DNA of 64,000 bases. Source: Branchiostoma floridae. Taxonomy: Eukaryota; Chordata; Leptocardii; Amphioxiformes; Branchiostomatidae. Below, one piece after another: positions 45,401-54,240 of this stretch (positions are counted from its first letter, which is position 1; every line of letters begins with the position of its first letter). The notes beneath the pieces are model-generated. The model ran no database searches and was not told the origin of the DNA. It worked only from the letters and a program-made list of their open reading frames with translations. The translations under genes were made by a program, and so were the position numbers. The stretch is from contig NC_049981.1 of the NCBI RefSeq assembly GCF_000003815.2, positions 19,484,228-19,548,227 on the forward strand, given 5' to 3'.

Positions 45401-48400
45401 TCCACCTGGAAATGATCCTCTGGACCTGAACGGGACCTATCCTGAATTTACTGGTACATGTACAAACCCCTACGAAAAATCCTTTTTTCTTTCTTTCTTT
45501 CTGTCCTTTCACATCTTATTCTTTGACTTTTGAGATTTATTTTGGCATTCTATGGTACCGTGGCCGACTGGGACAAAATGATTCCAACACTTCCGAGCCT
45601 AATTCCAAACGTCCCGCGACAGATTCCAACACTTCCGAGCCTAATTTCAAACCTGCCGCGGCAGATTCCAACACTTCCGAGCCCACTTCCAAACAGCGCG
45701 GCAGATTCCAACACTTCCGAGCCCACTTCCAAACGTGCCCGGCGCGACAGATTCCAACACTTCCGAGCCCAGTTCCAAACGTGTCGCGGCAGGGTTTTCC
45801 AAACGTCCCGCGGCAGATTCCAACACTTCCGAGCCCAGTTCCAAACGTCCCGCGGCAGGGTTTTCCAAATATCCCGCGGCAGATTCCAACACTTCCGAGC
45901 CCACTTCCAAACGTTTCGCGACAGGGTTTTCCAAACGTGCCGCGGCAGATTCCAACACTTCCGAGCCCACTTCCAAACGTGCCGCGGCAGGGTTTTCCAG
46001 ACGTGCCGCGGCAGTTTCCAACACTTCTGAGCCCAGTTCCAAACGTGCCGCGGCAGGGTTTTCCATACTCTCCAAGCAGAGGTTAGACTGTTTTTTAGTC
46101 GTTTTTATCGGGCTTTCTATTTTGTATTCTATCTTGCTGGGTCAAAACCTAATATGATTTGATTTCAATGTTAAAATACAAGTCCACTAAGATACAAATG
46201 AAGTCACTGTTTTTGTAGCTTGGTATCCAGACATTTTTGGATCTCTCTCTGTCATAGTCTGACTGGCAGACTGACTGACAGAGAGAGATCCAGACATTCT
46301 TTTTATCATACAAGTAAAAAAAAGACAGAAGGGACTCAGGAACTGGGTACCTGTCTACTTTTAAAAATCTTGTCCTGAAATTTGAGTAAGTTAAATTAAT
46401 AGAAAAGGGGTACATTTATATTTCTAGAGAGCTAATTAACGTGTAGTGATAGATTTTAATGAAAGCTTTACTTAAACTTATCAGGGGTGCATGTGGCATA
46501 GAGACATAGAAATGACAGACATTTCAGCCTTCTTCATTTATTTACATTTTTAACTGCAATAAAGAAATATCCATGATGGTCCCTTATCTAATGGGTCAAG
46601 GGTTACATCAGCTTGGCAAGGAAGCGAAATGATTCGAAGTCTTTCCACCTAACGATTATTAAACCACGTTTTTCTTATATTCGTTAGATGTAAAGACTTC
46701 GTATTACATGTATTAAAACCCTTGATTTATTAGATAAGGGACCATCCACTATACAGTGAGCCTTGGTTTCGGGATCCCAAAGCCGACTCGACGGTTGGAC
46801 ACCCTGCCTCGGCACGTTTGGAACTGGGCTCGGAAGTGTTGGAATCTGCTGCGGCACGTTTGGAAAACCCTGCCGCGGAACGTTTGGAAGTGGGCTCGGA
46901 AGTGTTGGAATCTGCCGCGGCACGTTTGGAAAACCCTGCCGCGGCACGTTTGGAACTGGGCTCGGAAGTGTTGGAATCTGCTGCGGCACGTTTGGAACTG
47001 GGCTCGGAAGTGTTGGAATCTGCTGCGGCACGTTCGGAAAACCCTGCCGGGGCACGTTTGTAACTGGGCTCGGAAGTGTTGGAATCTGCCGCGGCACGTT
47101 TGGAAAACCCTGCCGCGGGACGTTTGGAACTGGGCTCGGAAGTGTTGGTATCAGCCGCGGCGCGTTTGGAAAACCCTGCCACGGGACGTTTGGAAGTGGG
47201 CTCGGAAGTGTTGGAATCAGCCGCGGCGCGTTTGGAAAACCCTGCCGCGGGACGTTTGGAAGTGGGCTCGGAAGTGTTGGAATCTGCCGCGCTGTTTGGA
47301 ACTGGACTCGGAAGTGTTGGAATCTGCCTCGGAACGTTTGGAATTAGGCTCGGAAGTGTTGGAATCATTTTGTCCCAGTCGGCCACGGTACTATGGCATC
47401 AGTTATCGATTTCCTGATACTTTTTTTTTTCAATCTACGGAATATTTGTGCTCATTTTACAGCTGCTTTGCACAATTTACTGTGTGGTCCAAGACTTTTT
47501 TTTTTTTTTGGAAATGGCCGAAAATTGGTGCGAGCGCGGATGTCATCCATATAATCAAATCAACATGGCCTTATTCATAAAGTAGTTTCCTTCTAAAAGT
47601 TTAGTTTAGTTAAACTGATACATAGGCACAATCTGTCATACATTGTAGTTGTTATAATTGTAGGACAATTAAGTTCTATCTCTGCTCTGTATGCATCAGG
47701 CGCGAACCATTCTGACGACGGAGCGATCGTGCACAGCCGTGTGTGACTCGACGGGCATGCACCCGCTGTGCGTCGCCATCTTTGTCTCGTTCGAATACAT
47801 CCGGGACGTTCAGCCGCCGCTGTACGGTACGTCAATACGTCACTCCTAAGGATACCAGCTTTGTATCATTAATATCCTTTGTGTGCATTTCTCGGATATT
47901 TGTGCTCAGTAGCTTAAGAAAGGCTAGATGGATGATATTCGGTATATGAGTAGGTCTTTAGAAGACAAGGACAATGGCCACAAGGTGGTTATCCTTGTTT
48001 TCACTGTGCGCATCATGCACTTCTCGTAACCATATCAAGTTGAAACTCACGTGACACAACAACTATGTCCTTCAAATTTCTAACCGGAATGAAATTTCGG
48101 GTGACGTCAATGATTTGAAAGATTTGACGCTGGTTAAATCTAGCGCGAGAGTGCGAAAAAAGGTATGATGGGTAAAAATACAAGATGATCAAATTTTCAA
48201 AATAGAGGCTATGAAGTATAAACGTTGTAACAAGAAACTACAAAACGTAGGCAGCGCAGCCAACAAGTCTTTTACTCCTGTAAAAAGTGACGCTAGTTCT
48301 TCTTCGCGCACTACAGCTACACCAGTCCCACGTCTATATGCTTATTGACTTGTGTTAGTCTGTGTAACACAAACTCCGCTGTCCAGGGCTCTAACTGGCC

Positions 48401-49302
48401 CCTCTGGGCCGGCGGATGTTTGGCGGGCTGCTATAAGCGAGATTTAATCAGGCTAGACTTGTGTCACTTATTCAAGTTCACTGAAGGCTAGCCGGCCACG
48501 ACACAGCATATCTTCCATATTTTCTTGTCATGTTGACCATCGTCGGATCGAGGAGAACGAAATTTCTCGTGCTTGCAAAACTAATGCGCGCCGATAAAAT
48601 ATACTATGTGTAGCTTTTTTTAACGATAGATCAGATCAGATATTAGTTTGCTTTGCCTTGTGAAGGACAAATTATTGGTTTGAAATAGAATACACGGGCA
48701 TGGGTCTCTTACATAAGTACATGTACTTACTTGAAGACTATCATGAAATGGCAGCTCACATCCACATCACGTTTTCAACATACCTCGGTGTCTTTTGATT
48801 GAACTGAGATAAAACGTACCGAGGTGATTATTTAGGCCAAGGGAGTCATTCATACACATCTAGATAAAAGGACAATTACTGTGTACCAACAGACCAGTAC
48901 TTTAATCATAGTACTCTTTCCGGAGCAATTTGACAAATATCTGGTTTTGCGTAAATAGCAATGTACATCGTACCATTAAATCATAGCTTACCTAATTGAG
49001 CCTGCCCTACGATTTGTCATTTTACCCTGCAGCCCTGTGCGAAGTCAGTGATTATCAGGTTCTAATCTGAGCTTTAGTGTCCACAAACGTCCTGATTACA
49101 TACTGTACTGTTCGGGCCAGGAAACCGCAATGACGGACTTCCATATGAGTAACCTAGGCTAGATGAGGGTAATGAGTACTGGCACCTTGTGTCGTGACCG
49201 AGTTTTCTTTGATCACGTTCAAACGTTCACTTTCTTTGTTCACGTTCTACAGGGTTTGCAACGAACGCCTGGGAACGCCCACACGCCGTAATGAGATTCT
49301 GA
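42391..49302 (+). CDS. predicted secreted cysteine-rich protein, unrecognised family
   Basis: A four-exon model that keeps phase throughout: 42,391-42,457, 43,340-43,677, 47,700-47,826 and 49,253-49,302 (TGA), about 193 residues. Residues 1-22 form a signal peptide ([20 protein letters not shown]). The mature part has eight cysteines: NGC, FDVC, SGLC, KDLC and SRLC in exon 2, and RSC, AVC and PLC in exon 3. It is otherwise soluble, with aromatic-rich stretches such as [12 protein letters not shown] and amphipathic helices. I do not recognise the family. The STGMHPLC stretch superficially recalls a stanniocalcin motif, but the cysteine spacing does not fit. Intron 1 is almost wholly a LINE and intron 2 carries a 2.7-kb foldback element. 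Exons 2 and 3 are the surest part; exon 1 is likely; exon 4 is the weakest. Confidence 0.6.
42460..43319 (+). mobile_element. 5'-truncated non-LTR retrotransposon (LINE), 3' end
   Basis: The sequence encodes the C-terminal domain of a LINE polyprotein, then a short 3'UTR, AATAAA (about 43,292) and a tail of ATTC repeats, a 3' end typical of CR1/L2-like elements. The 5' part with endonuclease and reverse transcriptase is missing, as usual for target-primed insertion. No clear target duplication is visible. It fills nearly all of the intron between the first two exons of the secreted protein. Confidence 0.85.
42464..43195 (+). pseudogene. LINE polyprotein, C-terminal 243 residues
   Basis: One open frame with the typical tail of animal LINE ORF2: a [15 protein letters not shown]-type start, a basic middle region ([19 protein letters not shown]) and a terminal zinc-knuckle-like CQFC...HFILHC (C-x2-C-x9-H-x4-C). 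The family uses this region to bind its RNA. An in-frame stop sits directly upstream, so this is a fragment, not a gene. The frame is undamaged, which suggests a recent insertion. Confidence 0.85.
43340..43677 (+). CDS. secreted protein, exon 2 (five cysteines)
   Basis: Acceptor CCTTGCCTTATCAG; 112 codons after the split codon; donor GTACCT in phase 0. It includes [38 protein letters not shown] and [17 protein letters not shown]. Third positions are GC-rich, unlike the flanks. Confidence 0.75.
43678..44844. other. secreted-protein intron 2, first part
   Basis: It holds a SINE-like head TATGGAGTCTGGTAGA (about 43,889), two TACATGTA (43,724 and 43,760), two TAACGTTA (about 44,132 and 44,435) and a 26-bp tandem duplication (CATCAAACATCA...CTCATTGG) near 44,030-44,070. 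Confidence 0.45.
45580..46075 (+). repeat. minisatellite arm, left (42-bp and 66-bp units)
   Basis: The unit core is ATTCCAACACTTCCGAGCCC, ending in ACGTGCCGCGGCAG; an optional 24-bp segment (GGGTTTTCCAAACG...) gives a 66-bp version. Both lengths are multiples of three, so all six frames tend to stay open. The predicted [10 protein letters not shown] and [10 protein letters not shown] peptides are not evidence of a gene. Confidence 0.92.
46234..46290. repeat. central hairpin of the foldback element
   Basis: GGATCTCTCTCTGTCA is followed by a smaller inner inverted pair (AGTCTG/CAGACT) and then TGACAGAGAGAGATCC. It lies within about 50 bases of the midpoint of the element. Confidence 0.8.
46784..47393 (-). 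repeat. minisatellite arm, right (inverted copy)
   Basis: The reverse complement of the left array, with about 12 units of TTGGAAGTGGGCTCGGAAGT type. The unit number differs from the left arm, so the arms have changed by slippage since the inversion arose. Confidence 0.92.
47700..47826 (+). CDS. secreted protein, exon 3 (three cysteines)
   Basis: The acceptor TATGCATCAG precedes GCG CGA ACC. It has 42 codons ([19 protein letters not shown], then [20 protein letters not shown]) and the donor GTACGT in phase 1. GC-rich third positions in AT-rich surroundings support it. Confidence 0.65.
47827..49252. other. secreted-protein intron 3
   Basis: No repeat structure or exon is recognised. One TACATGTA (48,718) lies in an extended palindrome AAGTACATGTACTT. 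Confidence 0.4.
49253..49302 (+). CDS. secreted protein, terminal exon (tentative)
   Basis: A pyrimidine-rich tract ending TTCTACAG precedes GG TTT GCA. In the phase required by exon 3 it gives [15 protein letters not shown] and a stop. A different frame ([19 protein letters not shown]) stays open into the gap, so the choice rests on phase alone. Confidence 0.35.
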
Positions 49303-49310
49303 GTCGTAGT

Positions 49311-49410
49311 NNNNNNNNNNNNNNNNNNNNNNNNNNNNNNNNNNNNNNNNNNNNNNNNNNNNNNNNNNNNNNNNNNNNNNNNNNNNNNNNNNNNNNNNNN
49401 NNNNNNNNNN
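49311..49410. other. assembly gap, 100 N
   Basis: Unsequenced; it may hide the 3'UTR of the secreted-protein gene or a further exon. Confidence 0.95.
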
Positions 49411-49724
49411 ACGTTTATCAGGGTGCAGTACTTCGACTGAAGGGGATGTTACAGGAAAAAAATGTTGTTACCGATTACGCCCCTCAAAAAATTACGTCGG
49501 TAAGAAGGGATTCTATTTTTTTATGAAATGCCACCAACCTCTGCTTGGACATCACCACACACGGAGGACCTTTTTAAATTTTAAAAGGCTGAAGCAGTTC
49601 ATGTAACAGTTATTGCAGTTAACTTCGCCGAAAAGGTTAATTCCTAGGTCTTTTTTCATTCTTTTTTGTCTGTCTTTAATTCTGTTGGTGGACAGCATTA
49701 CTCGATAAGTTGTGGATGTATCAT
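49411..49724. other. gene-free stretch
   Basis: Nothing is recognised between the gap and the foldback element. Confidence 0.4.
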
Positions 49725-50352
49725 CAGGGGTGCCTAAGCATTTGCACGAACCCTATGAAATTCGTACGAATATTATGTGATACACACGAATCACTATGCG
49801 AAAACGCACGAATATTATGAAATTCGCACGAATCACTATGCAAAAACGCACGAATGTTATGAAATTAGCCTCAAACGAACACGAACCTTATGAGATTTGC
49901 ACGATCCTTATGCGAAATTGCGCAACCGGTAACCAACCACTGCCGGGGTCACGTGACAGACGGAGCGGGATTTTCAAGATGGCGGCTTCGATCGGCGGCG
50001 ACGGAAAATACGATGTAACACGCCGAAATGAAGCAAAACAGTAGCTCACAGGCTATCAAATACATCTTTGCGACGGTAAATGTCCATTCCATGCCTTGAA
50101 ATATAAATATCACGGGTAAAAATGCTCAAAACCATGTCTCCTCCCGGCCGCCGTTTTTGCATAAGGATCGTGCAAATCACACACAGTAAGGTGAACGAGT
50201 GATTCGTGCGAATTTCATAATATTCGTGCGTTTTTGCATAGTGATTCGTGCGAAATTCATAATATTCGTGCGTTTTCGCATAGTGATTCGTGTGTATCAC
50301 ATAATATTCGTACGAATTTCATAGGGTTCGTGCAAATGCTTAGGCACCCCTG
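49725..50352. mobile_element. foldback element, 628 bp, ends CAGGGGTGCC
   Basis: Inverted terminal repeats of at least 140 bp, continuing with more mismatches to about 190 bp, start CAGGGGTGCCTAAGCATTTG on each side. The arms themselves contain a tandem unit of about 42 bp (CACGAATATTATG...ACTATGC). The flanks are ATCAT on both sides (49,720-49,724 and 50,353-50,357), a possible 5-bp target duplication. CAGGGG-type ends recall hAT elements, but those make 8-bp duplications, so the class is unsettled. The unique centre (about 49,920-50,150) includes TTCAAGATGGCGGCTTCGAT. No transposase is present. Confidence 0.8.
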
Positions 50353-50357
50353 ATCAT

Positions 50358-51742
50358 TGTGATAAGTGGTTAGGAAAAGGAAGCCAGTGAGTTCGTTAAT
50401 GGGACACTTAGCGGCTCTCTACCGCACCGCAGCGGGATTTCAAGTTTTGATGTCCCGTTTGTCGTGTTTTCGTGACGCTCGAAGTAACGTTACCTGCCAT
50501 TCAGGAATCCGCAAAGGAACCCGGATGTTGCCTCAACACCGGTCAAAGACCCGGATTCAAATCGATCGGCTGTTTTACTGTACACATGCTAACCAAACAA
50601 GCCCTTAGTTAACGTTTGGCAGTACAGGTCTCCATGTCATATTTTGTGATATCAAACATTGAGATATAGGCTGTCTTTACACTTTACACAACTGTAGTAC
50701 AAGATATCGTAGTGAGTGTAGGGAGGAATGAAGTGAAGACTTCAACAGAACTTGAGTTGAAGTACACTTCTCAAGTAGACTTCACATCATTTCCCTTTAC
50801 GGTATAAAGAACTTTAAAGACGGAGTTCACAGTCACGACAATGCTTATATTTGTGCCCATTCTCAACGATACGCCCATCCACGATACGTTTATCAGCATG
50901 TCGTCTGTCTATTATGTGTTTAATTTTTCATCACACGTTTTCAGAGCTGGGTACGTTCGTCACCGACGTAGGCTTCTTTCTTATTGATCTTTTTTTAATT
51001 CCCCCGATTGCTGTAGCGTAAGTTATAACGTTATGTCAACATAAGCTTTCCTCAGGGATCACATTTTAGCTCTCTCAAGCGACAGGTGCCGCAGTGTTTC
51101 CGCTGTCGGCAATTACATGTAACTATGGCATTGAAAAACAGTAAGAGTTTGAACAGCGACATCAAACAAAAATTAATCACCTTCACCATTACTGTGCCTT
51201 CAACATTCACGTAGCTCTACTTGGGTTCGTCTCAAAGTTTTACGTCCATGATGTCTATCTTGACTCCTGAGCGTTACCGAGTCTGTCACCATCAGTGGAA
51301 GCTCGTGTATACAACTAAGTACATATAGATATACACTAAAACGGTTGTTTCTGTGTTAACGAATATTGGAAGATGGTTCTGCTTAGTATTAAGTATGTAC
51401 CACTTGATACTGGGGCAAAACAAGAAAAAAAAATAGTAAAGGTGATCGTTTAATGTAATTTCAGAAAGCTCTTCTTTGCGTATGTTTGCCAAACAACCGG
51501 CCTTTTTCGGAAAACAATCGATATTTCGTAACGACCCCCATTTCCTGCAAAGGTTAGTGGCCTTTGCACGACTCCGGACCTAAAGCCTGCAGGAAGTTTC
51601 TCTGTGTGGTCTGAAGAAAAACTTTGGCCTCTCGCCTCTCGAAATCTGGCCCTTTTTGGCTGCCTAACGTTACAAAACTGAGCGTTACTGCATCAGTGTG
51701 TTAACGTGGGTCTTTTGAGCGGCGACATTTGGTGGTACAAAT
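50358..51742. other. upstream region of the TGN38-like gene
   Basis: No exon is recognised. Three TAACGTTA (about 50,485, 51,026 and 51,666) and one TACATGTA (51,114) occur here; the last TAACGTTA lies 76 bases before the start codon. I see no TATA box. Confidence 0.4.
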
Positions 51743-52489
51743 ATGGGTCTCTATGTAAGAGTGATTTTGAGCAGTGTTCTCTTTATCCTTGTCTCAGGAG
51801 ACCTGTTCAAGAACAGGGACAAAGATGACTATCATGACTACGACTACACATACGATGACACTGAGGATCGACCCCTCAACGACGAACAGGCAGACAACAC
51901 GACGACGGTTACGTCACTTCCGGGCACGATAGAGGACTTCAACAATGCCACTTCAATTGACGACTTCAACAATGCCACTTCAGCAGTGAACCTGACCTCT
52001 GGTTGGGTCAACAACACAGACACTACAACTACTGGGTATGAAGACATCACTGAAACGCCAACAACGAAAGAAGATGTCATAGAAGATGTGTTTGAACTTG
52101 TTGATTACGAAGATGTTAAAGACGAGTACGGGACACAGAGAACCGCCACAACACAGGAGATCGGTACTTCAAGTCTTCTTCAAGATGTGGATATGATAGG
52201 GGCTAAGAATGGCAATGGGACAAATGATGGATCCACCCCCCTACTTCCGACAACACCAACCATTATTGCGAACGAAAGCTCGTCGTTTCAAGGGCAACAG
52301 AATGGAAGTTTTCCTGTGTACACTGGGAACAAGAACAAAGGTGACGCCCACCACCGCCAGGGAGCAGGCCTTCCTGACTTGGACGACCTGAAGAAAGAAG
52401 AACAGATGAACTACTACGCTGTGCTGCTTGGCTGCAGTGGACTCCTCATAGCAACACTTCTCTATGTTATCTACAAGAATAAGAGGGCG
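51743..52489 (+). CDS. TGOLN2: TGN38-like protein, exon 1
   Basis: 249 codons covering the signal peptide, luminal region, membrane segment and KNKRA; donor GTATGT in phase 0. Reading through the donor would give 10 extra residues and a stop, an alternative tail without YQRL. Confidence 0.85.
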
Positions 52490-52943
52490 GTATGTCGATT
52501 GTATTGTATATCATTCATCTGAAACACAATGTGACACAAACATGATCTCTTAAATGGGAATATTTGGGTGTTTTACCTGTTCCATGCAAGACGTGTCTAT
52601 GTTACGCCTAGAATGAGTTTTCTGTATTCTATATCCTATTGTATTCCATGGAGATCTGATATGAAATCAGTGTGTGTTGGTTAGTTGGTTGCATGGTTGG
52701 TTGGTTGTAGGGTTGGTCAGTGGTAGGTTGGTTGTTGCATGGTTGGTTGGTTGGTCAGTGTATGGTTGGTTGGTTTCGAGATACAGAATGAAAATGATGA
52801 AACGTCCGAGAATGTCGTATTAACTTTCCCTCCATCCACAGATCGCCATGCTGATAGCAACAGGCCGTAGGGAGTACCGCAGCGCACCCAGACCCAAGAA
52901 GACTGACGGGTACCAGCGGCTCGGGCAGCAGGACATTGCATAG
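51743..52943 (+). CDS. TGOLN2: TGN38/TGOLN2-like trans-Golgi type I membrane protein
   Basis: Exons 51,743-52,489 and 52,842-52,943 give 282 residues. A signal peptide (MGLYVRVILSSVLFILVSG) precedes a long acidic, Thr/Ser-rich luminal region with about eight N-glycosylation sequons and a small tandem duplication (DFNNATS twice). One membrane segment follows (YYAVLLGCSGLLIATLLYVI, about 222-242), then a basic tail ending PRPKKTDGYQRLGQQDIA. The stop-transfer KNKR and the YQRL motif near the C-terminus match vertebrate TGN38/TGN46, whose SDYQRL signal binds AP-2 mu and drives retrieval from the plasma membrane to the trans-Golgi network (established). The luminal part is not conserved even among vertebrates, so the assignment rests on the architecture and tail. 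KCT2 (C5orf15), with a related tail, is the alternative. Confidence 0.75.
52671..52771. repeat. GGTT-rich tandem repeat in the TGN38-like intron
   Basis: Irregular repeats of TTGGTTGG and GGTTGGTCAGTG fill part of the 352-bp intron. The open frame on the minus strand here is an artefact. Confidence 0.85.
52842..52943 (+). CDS. TGOLN2: TGN38-like protein, exon 2 (cytosolic tail)
   Basis: The acceptor CCATCCACAG precedes ATC GCC ATG. It has 33 codons plus TAG, encoding IAMLIATGRREYRSAPRPKK and then TDGYQRL with six more residues. The YQRL sorting signal is intact. Confidence 0.8.
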   Translation: MAMLIATGRREYRSAPRPKKTDGYQRLGQQDIA

Positions 52944-54240
52944 CTCAAAAAACTGGACTCAGCTTGACAAAATGGCAACAAATAATTTACTCAAGCCAAG
53001 CCCACAGTTTACATTTATTAGTCTGTTCGTTTCAGTAGCGTGACATTCTGCAAATAAGACATTCGAAACACTGCTGTTTTCACTTGAAGACTTTAACCTT
53101 AAATTGTATCACTCAGACACTCTACTTTGCCTATACACAAAATGTCGCTTAGAGGTCGATGATGATGATGCTACACACCAACATTGAAGCGCAGGAAAAT
53201 ATAGACGGTAAAATGTACTAGTACTGCAAGAAAAAAGAATGAGAGATTTGAATTCAAGGGAAAGCGACGGGTCAAGGATCCGTGTCAACTATCATATAAA
53301 CGTTGAACTCAAGCCAGTTGTACGTTTAGAATTGTAGGCGAAACGTGTTAACGTAGAAACAGTCAAAGAAAATCAAATCATGGAATACTATCGCTACCTT
53401 TGACATTTCATTTACAAACGTGTCATGTACATCTTCATCATTTCACAGTGTATCTATTCATCCATCAGTCAGTCGGTCCGGCTGTCTGTTCAAACGCTGG
53501 CCCGTCCGATTTGTAGTTCTTTCTTTCTTAGATTCAATTCTGCTCGTGGAATTGACTTTAGATGCAAAGGATGATTCATGTAGTGCTTTATTGTGTTTGG
53601 CCATCATCGCTATGTGGTGGACGGATCTGAAAGTGTTGTCCTAAACTCAAGGACAGTTTCTTCGACGATTGTTAGTGACATCTTGGTGACATGTTATGTT
53701 TGCGGTCCTTGTTTACTCTAAGCCTTTAAGTTTATTTTTGGACAACAGGACCTAGCTATACACATTAACTGCTCATTATCTTACTTCTTGATAGATAAAG
53801 CATTGTACAATACAACGCTCTTGCTTCTCTTTTCCTTATTGGCGATTTTTGCCGTCTCATGGAATAAGATCAAAAAGTGACCAGGGAGAGTTGCAAAAGC
53901 GACCTCTTGCAGTTCATTACAGAACTACACCATGATGTTGGCCCTTGCACAAGCCGCACTGGCAATATTCACACTAACCGTTACTAAACGTGATACTAGT
54001 TACCTTCGCCAGAATTGCAAAGTTATGTTTTGTGTCTTGTGTCTTTAGATGTTGGTCAACAGCATATAACTAGAGTAGCTGTAGATGAACATTCATGATA
54101 TTTGAGTAGCAGTTACAGAAACGAAGGTCCTGTTCGAAAACGGTTCACCTGGCCCTTTCCGCCGAAGGTACATGTAACGTTATGTGTTTCCTGAAACTCT
54201 AGTACTTAATGTTTTTTTTATCAGGACATAAAAACTTAAC
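52944..54240. other. 3' flank of the TGN38-like gene
   Basis: Probably contains its 3'UTR. I see no canonical AATAAA close to the stop. No exon is recognised; the 53,420-53,644 open frame has no motif. Confidence 0.35.

Larger units (their letters stand above)
44845..47570. mobile_element. large foldback transposon with minisatellite arms, 2,726 bp
   Basis: The ends are perfect inverted repeats of 33 bp beginning GGCCATGTTGATTTGATTAT, flanked by TTA on both sides (44,842-44,844 and 47,571-47,573), as for PIF/Harbinger. Inside, two long arms (45,548-46,075 and 46,784-47,393) are reverse complements: each starts at TACCGTGGCCGACTGGGACA and continues as an array of 42-bp units, some with an added 24-bp unit. 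The middle 700 bases carry a near-perfect hairpin at 46,234-46,290. No transposase is present. The DNA could fold into a very long hairpin. Confidence 0.85.

Noticed and set aside
45580-47393. CRISPR-like repeat arrangement
   Set aside because: Units are contiguous tandem repeats with no unique spacers, in animal DNA inside a transposon.
45523-47580. Repeat proteins of 140-274 residues
   Set aside because: They lie inside the inverted minisatellite arms of a transposon and are open in nearly all frames.
47700-47826. Stanniocalcin homology of the secreted protein (CDSTGM-type motif)
   Set aside because: The other cysteines and flanking helices do not follow stanniocalcin spacing; one short motif is not enough.
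49253-49302. RFamide peptide precursor, because the secreted protein model ends in MRF next to RFamide-type receptors
   Set aside because: There is no glycine for amidation and no dibasic cleavage sites; the terminal exon itself is uncertain.
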